A DNA stretch of 64,000 bases from the NCBI RefSeq assembly GCF_002160825.1, contig NZ_NFLI01000001.1, forward strand, positions 1 through 64,000. The letters are read 5' to 3'. The notes below the pieces were generated by a model. That model was not told the origin of the DNA, did not search any database, and was given only the letters and a program-made list of their open reading frames with translations. Below, in pieces: positions 33,695 through 40,445 of this stretch (position 1 is the stretch's first letter; each line of letters starts with the position of its first letter). The position numbers and the translations under genes were made by a program. This DNA comes from Lachnoclostridium sp. An131. Its GTDB lineage: Bacteria > Bacillota > Clostridia > Lachnospirales > Lachnospiraceae.

Positions 33695-35359
33695 ATGGAG
33701 AAGGATTTGACAAGGCCGGTGTATATCATCGGACACAAAAACCCCGATACAGATTCAATCTGTTCGGCGCTTGCTTACGCGTACCTGAAAAACCATCTGG
33801 AGGGAGGCGGCTATATTGCGGCCAGAGCGGGACAGCTGAACCAGGAGACCCAGTATGTGCTGAATTTCTTTCAGGCGGAAGCGCCCGTTTATGTGGCGGA
33901 TGTGATGACGCAGGTAAAGGATATTGAGATCCGTAAGACGGAAGGCGTCAAAGGGAACCTTTCCCTTAAGCAGGCATGGAACCTGATGCGGCGGCTGGGC
34001 GTCGTGACGCTTCCGATTACGCGGGAACAGAAGCTGGAGGGCCTGATCACGATCGGCGATATCACCACCTCCTACATGGACGTATATGACAGCAAGATTC
34101 TGGCCCAGGCGAATACCCAGTACAGCAACATCATCGACACACTGGAGGGCAAGATCCTGGTGGGATCGCCCGACGACTACTACAATAAGGGCAAGGTTCT
34201 GATAGCTGCGGCCAATCCGGATCTGATGGAGGATTATATTGAAGAGGGAGATCTGGTGATTCTGGGGAACCGCTATGAATCCCAGCTCTGCGCTATTGAA
34301 ATGAATGCCGGCTGCATCATCGTATGCGAGGGCGCGAAGGTATCCATGACGATTACGAAGCTGGCTCAGGAGCATGGCTGTGTGGTGATCAGCACGCCGC
34401 TTGATACATTCACCGCAGCCAGGCTGATCAACCAGAGCATGCCGATCCGGTATTTTATGAAGTCGGATAATCTGACCATTTTCAATGTCAATGAGAAAAC
34501 CGAGGACATCCGGGAGGTCATGGGACAGAAGCGCTACCGTGATTTCCCGATTGTGGACAAGGACGATAATTATGTGGGCATGATTTCCAGGCGGAACCTG
34601 CTGAATCTGAAACGCAAGCAGGTCATCATGGTAGACCACAATGAGGAGTCTCAGGCAGTGGACGGAATCGAGCACGCAGAGATCCTGGAGATTATAGACC
34701 ATCACCGCCTGGGCTCTCTGGAGACGATGGCTCCTGTGTTCTTCCGGAACCAGCCTCTGGGATGTACGGCTACCATCATGTATCAGATGTACCAGGAAAA
34801 GGGCGTGGAGATTCCCAGGAAGATTGCGGGGCTGCTCTGTGCGGCGATTATCTCGGACACGCTGATGTTCCGTTCGCCCACCTGTACGGCGGTAGATAAG
34901 GCGGCAGCCGAGTACCTGGCGCAGATTGCCGAGGTAGATATCGAGGATCTTGCAGTGGACATGTTCTCGGCCGGCAGCAATTTAAGCGCCCGGACTGCGG
35001 ATGAAATCTTTTTCCAGGATTTCAAGCGGTTCAGCGTAGGAAATGTGGAGTTTGGCGTAGGCCAGATCAATTCCATGAACGCCATCGAGCTGGGAGAGAT
35101 CCGGGAGAAGATCGTGCCCTATATTTCGACAGCTCTGAAGGAGAGCGGCCTGAACATGATTTTCTTCATGCTGACAAACATTATCCGGGAGTCTACGGAG
35201 CTGCTCTGCTGCGGAGCCAATGCGGATGTTCTGGTGAAGGAAGCCTTTCAGCTGCCTGAGGACACCGATGCCTACGAGCTGAAGGGGCTGGTATCCAGAA
35301 AGAAGCAGCTGATTCCGGCCCTGGTCGGCATGATCCAGCAGATGGAAGAGATGAGGTGA
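33695..35359 (+). CDS. ppaC: Manganese-dependent inorganic pyrophosphatase with CBS/DRTGG insert
   Basis: A 554-residue family II pyrophosphatase with the nucleotide-regulated insert. The N-terminal DHH domain has IIGHKNPDTDSICSALAYA; two CBS motifs (residues about 75-130 and 255-310) flank a DRTGG-like domain; the DHH motif proper is EIIDHHRLGS, and the DHHA2 domain at the C-terminus includes SRKKQLIPAL. It hydrolyses pyrophosphate and CBS-containing homologues are inhibited or activated by adenine nucleotides. Start ATG follows AGGAGAAGG. Its stop codon lies inside a dispersed repeat unit. Confidence 0.93.
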   Translation: MEKDLTRPVYIIGHKNPDTDSICSALAYAYLKNHLEGGGYIAARAGQLNQETQYVLNFFQAEAPVYVADVMTQVKDIEIRKTEGVKGNLSLKQAWNLMRRLGVVTLPITREQKLEGLITIGDITTSYMDVYDSKILAQANTQYSNIIDTLEGKILVGSPDDYYNKGKVLIAAANPDLMEDYIEEGDLVILGNRYESQLCAIEMNAGCIIVCEGAKVSMTITKLAQEHGCVVISTPLDTFTAARLINQSMPIRYFMKSDNLTIFNVNEKTEDIREVMGQKRYRDFPIVDKDDNYVGMISRRNLLNLKRKQVIMVDHNEESQAVDGIEHAEILEIIDHHRLGSLETMAPVFFRNQPLGCTATIMYQMYQEKGVEIPRKIAGLLCAAIISDTLMFRSPTCTAVDKAAAEYLAQIAEVDIEDLAVDMFSAGSNLSARTADEIFFQDFKRFSVGNVEFGVGQINSMNAIELGEIREKIVPYISTALKESGLNMIFFMLTNIIRESTELLCCGANADVLVKEAFQLPEDTDAYELKGLVSRKKQLIPALVGMIQQMEEMR

Positions 35360-35408
35360 ATTCCGCCGAAGGCGGAAGAGAGGATCCCCTGGGGGGGACG
35401 AGGTGAAT
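35353..35408 (+). repeat. Single diverged unit of the 45-bp hairpin repeat family
   Basis: The unit starts GAGGTGAATTCCGCC, has the palindrome TTCCGCCGAAGGCGGAA and CCCCTGGGG, and is followed by a second GAGGTGAAT at 35400-35408, so the 9-base GAGGTGAAT flanks the unit directly. The second copy is the ribosome site of the next gene. It has the same architecture as the array at 7611-7745. Confidence 0.8.
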
Positions 35409-36167
35409 ATGAAAAAACAGCACTGGAGAGCAGGAAATATGCTCTATCCCCTTCCGGCAGTCATGGTAAGCTGCGCCAGGGAGGGAGAAAAACCGAATAT
35501 TATCACAGCAGCATGGGTCGGAACAATCTGTTCCGACCCTGCTATGGTATCCGTCTCCATCCGTCCGGAACGGTATTCCTACCAGATCATCCGGGAGACA
35601 GGAGAGTTTGTCATCAACCTGACGACGAAAGAGCTGGCGTATGCCACGGATTACTGCGGCGTGCGTTCCGGGAGGGATGTGGACAAGTTTCTGGAAACCG
35701 GGCTGACGGCGGAAAAGGCGCAGCATCTGAAGTATGCGCCTGTCATCGGAGAGAGCCCGGTCAATATTGAATGCCGGGTGACAGAGGTGAAGGAGCTGGG
35801 GTCCCACCATATGTTTCTGGCTGAGGTGCTGGGCGTATCCGTGGATGAGGCTTATCTGAATGAGAAGGGGCGTTTTGAGCTGAACAGGACAGGCCTTATC
35901 GCCTATTCGCACGGCGCCTATCTGACCCTGGGAGATTCCTGCGGGAGCTTCGGATACAGCGTAAGAAAAAAACGTCCGGGAAATGCGGAAGCGCCCCGGA
36001 GTACGGAAAAGGAAAGCAGAAAAAGAAATGAAAAGGAACGTAATTTTGATCGGGATGCCCGGCGCGGGCAAGAGCACAATCGGCGTCATTCTGGCAAAGG
36101 TGCTGGGAAAGGACTTCATCGACGCGGATCTGGTAATCCAAAAGGAAGAAGGACGTCTTCTCAGTGA
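35409..36167 (+). CDS. Flavin reductase family protein, probable 3' frameshift
   Basis: An FMN-binding split-barrel protein of the flavin reductase family, which binds FMN and may reduce flavins or use them as cofactor. Core segments are AVMVSCAREGEKPNIITAAWVG, CSDPAMVSVSIRP, GEFVINLTT, VDKFLETGLT and NIECRVTEVKELGSHHMFLAEV. The ATG at 35409 sits 3 bases after GAGGTG. The conserved part ends at SFGYSVRKKR, about residue 190. The remaining about 62 residues are Arg-rich and overlap the aroK start out of frame, so they look like read-through. One extra A in the A7 run at 35966-35972 would move the stop to a TGA that overlaps the aroK ATG. Family assignment is firm; the C-terminus is suspect. 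Confidence 0.82.
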   Translation: MKKQHWRAGNMLYPLPAVMVSCAREGEKPNIITAAWVGTICSDPAMVSVSIRPERYSYQIIRETGEFVINLTTKELAYATDYCGVRSGRDVDKFLETGLTAEKAQHLKYAPVIGESPVNIECRVTEVKELGSHHMFLAEVLGVSVDEAYLNEKGRFELNRTGLIAYSHGAYLTLGDSCGSFGYSVRKKRPGNAEAPRSTEKESRKRNEKERNFDRDARRGQEHNRRHSGKGAGKGLHRRGSGNPKGRRTSSQ

Positions 36168-36537
36168 AATCATAGAGCAGGAAGGGCCGGATGGCTTTCT
36201 TGCCATAGAGGAGCGGGTCAATGCGGAGATCCAGCCTGAGAGCGCAGTGATCGCCACCGGCGGGAGCGTGGTGTATGGGGCGAAGGCCATGGAACACCTG
36301 AGCGGAATCGGCGCTGTCGTCTATCTGAAGCTTTCCTATGATGCGGTGGAGGCGCGTCTCCGGGACATCCGGGGGCGGGGCGTAGTGCTGCGCAGCGGGC
36401 AGACTCTGAAGGATCTGTACGAAGAGCGAGCGGGACTCTATGAACGTTATGCGGAGGCAGTTGTGGAAGAGGACGGCCTGAATGTGGAGGAAACATTAGA
36501 AAAAACTTTACAAGCGCTGAAAATGCTGGTAGAATAA
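36028..36537 (+). CDS. aroK: Shikimate kinase
   Basis: A 169-residue P-loop kinase phosphorylating shikimate at the 3-hydroxyl in chorismate synthesis. Walker A is GMPGAGKST (residues 9-17), followed by the DADLVIQ shikimate site, the glycine motif ATGGSVVY and the lid-region LRDIRGRGVVL. The ATG at 36028 was chosen since the kinase fold starts immediately (KRNVILIGMP). The upstream flavin reductase frame overlaps it by 140 bases. No other aromatic pathway genes are adjacent. Confidence 0.92.
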   Translation: MKRNVILIGMPGAGKSTIGVILAKVLGKDFIDADLVIQKEEGRLLSEIIEQEGPDGFLAIEERVNAEIQPESAVIATGGSVVYGAKAMEHLSGIGAVVYLKLSYDAVEARLRDIRGRGVVLRSGQTLKDLYEERAGLYERYAEAVVEEDGLNVEETLEKTLQALKMLVE

Positions 36538-36540
36538 GAA

Positions 36541-36612
36541 ATGTTACAAAAGTATTACGAAGAAATGAAGTCTTCCGCAGACCTGCAGGCTGCGGAAAAG
36601 AAGAACGAATGA
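36541..36612 (+). CDS. Possible 23-codon coupling peptide
   Basis: An ATG lies 3 bases after the aroK stop and opens a 23-residue frame (MLQKYYEEMKSSADLQAAEK...) whose TGA overlaps the start of the M23 peptidase gene (ATGA). There is no good ribosome site for the peptide or for the peptidase, so reinitiation through this frame could carry ribosomes across the gap. The frame includes a stem TTCCGCAG/CTGCGGAA. This may equally be chance. Confidence 0.28.
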   Translation: MLQKYYEEMKSSADLQAAEKKNE

Positions 36613-38231
36613 GCAGGAAAAAATTATTTTTTAATAAAAGATCAAAACTGACGTTTATTGAGGCTATGGTGATCACCTGCGGATGCATGCTGGTGGGGGT
36701 GCCTCTTCTGGGAAGCGGCTTTGGCAGCGGAAACAGCTATTACGAGGTGACGCTGGAAGGCAAGGTCGTCGGCTCGGTGCGTAATCCGGACGTCGTAGAG
36801 AATGCGTTCCTGGAGGCCAGGGCCCGGATTTCCCGTGAGACAGAGGGGCTGGTGCTGGCCGATGTGGAATACAGCCTCGATAAGGTGCCGAGAATCTTCG
36901 GAAGCACAATGGATCCGGAGACGCTGACGGAAGCCATCTATCAGGAGCTTAAGGATGTGGTGGCGACTGCCAAGAAAAAGGCATACCAGCTGAAAATCAA
37001 TGAATTTACAGTGACGCTTGGCGGATATCAGGACGTCATGGATGTGCTCTATGCCGCAAAGAACCGGTATGACGCCGAAAATGAGTTTCAGATCAGTGTC
37101 GTTTCCGACGCGGAGCGTGAGCTGAACGTCTATACGGTGGAGGTGTCCCCGCAGGAGACGGAGGAACTTCTGGAGCAGACGGAGCCCACAGGCATCGCGG
37201 GCGTTCCCGGCACAAGCGCCGGTATCGGCGAATTCGACGTCAGCTATGCAGTGGAGGACGTCATCACAGAGACGGTCACCCAGGAGGATGTCCAGAATGC
37301 CGGCGAAGAGCAGGACGAGCTTCAGGAGGTGGCTGGAGACGGACTGAGGGACGTGGATTTCAGCGAAAAGGTAGAGATTGCAGAGGCATATGTATCGGAA
37401 GACCAGATTACGCCCACAGACGAAGCGATAGAGATGGTTACCAAGGAGACGGCCAAGAATACGGTCTATGAGGTACAGTCAGGCGACACCCTTTCTGTGA
37501 TTGCGAACAGCAACGGGCTGCTTGTGGCGGAGGTTCTGGCGCTGAATGAAGGCCTGTCAGAGGATACGGTTCTCCATCCCGGGGATCAGATTATCATTAC
37601 GGTGCCTGAGCCTGAGCTCACCGTGACCACGGTAGAAGAGTCCACCTATGAAGAGGATTATTATGCGGAAGTGCAGTATATAGACAATGACGAGTGGTAC
37701 ACGACAGAGACCGTCGTGCGCCAGGAGCCGGTGGCGGGCCACCATGAGGTGACGGCCCTGATCACAAAGGAAAACGGCACGGAGACAGGCAGGGAGATTA
37801 TCGCTGAGACCGTCATGACGGAGCCTGTGCCGGAGATCATCGAGCGGGGCACTCAGACGCCGCCGACCTATATCAAGCCGCTGTCAGGCGGAATCTTCAC
37901 CTCTGGATTCAAATGGAGATGGGGAAGACAGCACAAGGGATTGGACTGGTCCACCCCGGTCGGAACCTCTATTTTTGCATCCTGCGGCGGAACGGTGATC
38001 CAGGCAGGCTGGTTCAGCAGCTATGGAAACTGCGTTACGATACGGCATCCGGACGGCAACCAGACACGCTACGCGCACTTAAGCCGTGTGCTGGTGTCTG
38101 TGGGAGAGACCGTGGAGCAGGGAGAGCGGATTGCCTTAAGCGGAAATACCGGACGAAGCACAGGACCGCATCTGCATTTTGAGATCATTGTAAATGGTTC
38201 TCAGGTCGATCCGCTGACTATGCTGGAATAG
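36609..38231 (+). CDS. M23 peptidoglycan endopeptidase with LysM and G5 domains
   Basis: A 540-residue cell-wall hydrolase. A basic start and hydrophobic segment at about 17-38 act as membrane anchor or signal. Residues 40-280 are an extracellular region without clear family, rich in acidic residues. LysM is at about 287-330 (VYEVQSGDTLSVIANSNGL), a G5-like domain follows (VTTVEESTYEEDYYAEVQYIDN), then the M23/LytM domain from about 410 with metal ligands in GRQHKGLDW (His442 region) and HLHF (His521, His523). The set fits a Zn-dependent endopeptidase that binds and trims peptidoglycan. Confidence 0.9.
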   Translation: MSRKKLFFNKRSKLTFIEAMVITCGCMLVGVPLLGSGFGSGNSYYEVTLEGKVVGSVRNPDVVENAFLEARARISRETEGLVLADVEYSLDKVPRIFGSTMDPETLTEAIYQELKDVVATAKKKAYQLKINEFTVTLGGYQDVMDVLYAAKNRYDAENEFQISVVSDAERELNVYTVEVSPQETEELLEQTEPTGIAGVPGTSAGIGEFDVSYAVEDVITETVTQEDVQNAGEEQDELQEVAGDGLRDVDFSEKVEIAEAYVSEDQITPTDEAIEMVTKETAKNTVYEVQSGDTLSVIANSNGLLVAEVLALNEGLSEDTVLHPGDQIIITVPEPELTVTTVEESTYEEDYYAEVQYIDNDEWYTTETVVRQEPVAGHHEVTALITKENGTETGREIIAETVMTEPVPEIIERGTQTPPTYIKPLSGGIFTSGFKWRWGRQHKGLDWSTPVGTSIFASCGGTVIQAGWFSSYGNCVTIRHPDGNQTRYAHLSRVLVSVGETVEQGERIALSGNTGRSTGPHLHFEIIVNGSQVDPLTMLE

Positions 38232-38255
38232 ACAGAATAAAACAGAGAGTAACAG

Positions 38256-38292
38256 AAGCCCCGTACTGAGGAATCAGCCCGGGGCTTTTTTC
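38256..38292 (+). terminator. Terminator after the M23 peptidase
   Basis: Stem AAGCCCCG/CGGGGCTT with a 16-base loop, followed by TTTTTTC. Confidence 0.88.
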
Positions 38293-38432
38293 GGTATATA
38301 TGTTCCGCCTGAAGGAAAAAGCTTTCCCATGGTTTGCTTTACATTTTACAAAACCAGGATAGAAAACTTTACAAACTGTTTCCTATAATAAAAGCAGAAA
38401 ACAAAAGCTTATCTGTTTTGAAAGAAGGAAAA

Positions 38433-38546
38433 ATGATGCAGGCGGGAAATGGAATAGACCTGATATTGTTTGTGCAGGTGCTGTGGGTTTCTGTATGCTG
38501 TCTGGGGACGGTTGTCTGTATGATTCGCAGCAGAAAAGAAAATTGA
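38433..38546 (+). CDS. Possible 37-residue membrane peptide
   Basis: A short frame with two adjacent ATGs (38433, 38436), an AAGGA site upstream and one hydrophobic helix (IDLILFVQVLWVSVCCLGTVVCMI) ending in a basic tail RSRKEN. It lies between two terminators, so would have its own transcript; TATAAT at about 38382 could be a -10. It resembles small single-helix regulators in architecture only. Confidence 0.42.
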   Translation: MMQAGNGIDLILFVQVLWVSVCCLGTVVCMIRSRKEN

Positions 38547-38562
38547 AAAAGACGTGACAGGC

Positions 38563-38600
38563 AAAAGGCGCCCGGGTCTCTCAAGACCTGAGCGCCTTTT
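38563..38600. terminator. Bidirectional terminator
   Basis: AAAAGGCGC pairs with GCGCCTTTT around an inner GGTCT/AGACC stem. It separates the small peptide frame from the convergent ACT gene and works for both strands. Confidence 0.82.
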
Positions 38601-38632
38601 CCTATCGATTGAGCTGCTTATACAACAGAAAA

Positions 38633-39037
38633 CTATACAACGGAAAAGCCCTTATTCTTGATGCAGCTTTCCACCTCAGGCACATCCTCTGTCTGAAAGA
38701 TCAGTACCGGGAGCCCGGAATCGCGGTTAAAGGAAAGGTAGATATAGTTGATGTTGATATTGCTTTCTGCCAGAGCCTTCAGAAGACGGTTCAGGTTTCC
38801 GACCTCGTCTGCCAGCTCCACGCCGATGACGCTGGTCAGGCGGCAGAGATAGCCGGCTCTTTCCAGGGCGTCCATGGCCTTTTCCGGATCTGATACAACC
38901 ATACGGTTGATGCCATATTCCGCTCCGTCGTTTGTACAGGACCCCCAGATATTGATGTTCTCGTCCGCCAGTATCTGCGTGATGCTCTGCATGGTTCCCT
39001 TTTTGTTTTCTGCGTATATGGATAATTGTCTGAGCAT
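38633..39037 (-). CDS. Tandem ACT domain protein
   Basis: A 134-residue protein made of two ACT domains: residues about 3-65 (LSIYAENKKGTMQSITQILADENINI) and about 68-134 (VIGVELADEVGNLNRLLKALAESNINI). Such stand-alone ACT pairs bind amino acids and act as sensors or regulators. No enzyme is fused to it. It is monocistronic, with AGGAGAGG before the ATG, and its target is unknown. Confidence 0.87.
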   Translation of the reverse strand: MLRQLSIYAENKKGTMQSITQILADENINIWGSCTNDGAEYGINRMVVSDPEKAMDALERAGYLCRLTSVIGVELADEVGNLNRLLKALAESNININYIYLSFNRDSGLPVLIFQTEDVPEVESCIKNKGFSVV

Positions 39038-39155
39038 AATGCTACCTCTCCTTTGTTCGAAACTTCTCTTACCTTAGGCTAACTGTAAACATGATACCAC
39101 AGGGCTTTGTATTTTACAATGGTAATCAGAAAGACTTTGTGCTATACTAACCGTT

Positions 39156-40445
39156 ATGGAAGAATTAAGAAGATTGCTGGAAAAATATATAGATCAGGAT
39201 CTGGAGCAGCTTATTTTAAGCGCTCCCCGAAAAGGGCAGGAGGAACAGAAGGTTCGGATCCGGCCAGTGCTTTTAAAGGGACAGCTGAAATTTCAGGCAG
39301 AGATTTTCCGGGGAGTTCAGGCGTTTCATGAAAATATGGAGAAGGAGGAGCTCCTGAACCGTATCTTAAGCTGGATGGAGCATACCTTCTGCCAGCTGCA
39401 GCTGACAGGTCCATCTGGAAGCGTGACTGCGCTGGTCAGCAAAAAGGGCCGTGTGACCGTGAAGGAAAAGCGGCAGTCCGGCGGCGGAAGAGCCGGGAAT
39501 GGAACGCAGGAGGCTTCCGGTGTAAAGAGGCCGAATCTGGAACATAATAGAAAGAAGGCCTATCTGCTGGAAGAAGGGAAACCGGTGCCCTTTCTGGTGG
39601 ATCTGGGTGTCATGACTGCGGAGGGCCGGGTTGTGCACGCACGCTATGACAAGTTCCGCCAGATCAACCGCTTTCTGGAATTTATTGAGGACATTCTCCC
39701 GGCGCTTCCCAGAGACAGGGAGCTGACGATCCTGGATTTCGGCTGCGGAAAGTCCTATCTGACCTTTGCGGTTTACTATTATCTCAGGGAGTGCCGGGGA
39801 CTGGATGTGCGGATTATCGGCCTTGATTTGAAACGAGATGTGATTCGCAGATGCAGCGAGCTTGGCCGGAAGTATGGATACGAAAAGCTGACCTTCCTGG
39901 AAGGCGATATCGCCGGGTATGAGGGCTGCAGTCAGGTGGATATGGTGGTGACCCTTCATGCCTGCGATACGGCTACGGACCATGCGCTTTATAAGGCGGT
40001 AAAATGGAACGCGAAGGTCATTCTGTCGGTGCCCTGCTGCCAGCATGAGCTGAATGCGCAGATTCAGAATGACGTCCTGGCTCCCGTGCTGAAATACGGC
40101 CTTTTGAAGGAAAGGATAGCGGCGCTGGTGACAGACGGACTGCGGGCGGAGCTTTTGGAGCAGCAGGGCTACGACACGCAGATCCTGGAATTTATCGATA
40201 TGGAGCATACGCCGAAGAACATCCTGATTCGGGCAGTGAAGCGTAAGGACGCAGAAAACGCAGGCAGCGTGTCTGAAGGTCCGGGGAAAAGGGCAGAAGA
40301 GAAAAGGCGCAGGGAATGCGGGCAGGAATACTGGCGCTGCGCAGAGGCGCTGCACGCAGATCTGACTCTTGCGAGGCTTCTCGGCGCGGGAGCGTCCCCG
40401 GCAGAGGCTTACCGGAGAAGGCGGGAAGGAGGAGAAGGCCAATGA
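39156..40445 (+). CDS. Class I SAM-dependent methyltransferase
   Basis: A 429-residue protein. An N-terminal region of about 170 residues is followed by a Rossmann methyltransferase fold with the SAM motif ILDFGCGKSYLTF (about 193-205), IIGLDLKRDV, a catalytic-region VTLHACDTATDHAL and VPCCQHELN, then a basic tail. The CDTATD/PCCQHE pattern occurs in a family of putative RNA methyltransferases whose substrate is not established. TATACT at 39143-39148 lies only 7 bases from the ATG and no ribosome site is visible, so the mRNA may be leaderless. Its stop overlaps the next start (ATGA). Confidence 0.8.
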   Translation: MEELRRLLEKYIDQDLEQLILSAPRKGQEEQKVRIRPVLLKGQLKFQAEIFRGVQAFHENMEKEELLNRILSWMEHTFCQLQLTGPSGSVTALVSKKGRVTVKEKRQSGGGRAGNGTQEASGVKRPNLEHNRKKAYLLEEGKPVPFLVDLGVMTAEGRVVHARYDKFRQINRFLEFIEDILPALPRDRELTILDFGCGKSYLTFAVYYYLRECRGLDVRIIGLDLKRDVIRRCSELGRKYGYEKLTFLEGDIAGYEGCSQVDMVVTLHACDTATDHALYKAVKWNAKVILSVPCCQHELNAQIQNDVLAPVLKYGLLKERIAALVTDGLRAELLEQQGYDTQILEFIDMEHTPKNILIRAVKRKDAENAGSVSEGPGKRAEEKRRRECGQEYWRCAEALHADLTLARLLGAGASPAEAYRRRREGGEGQ

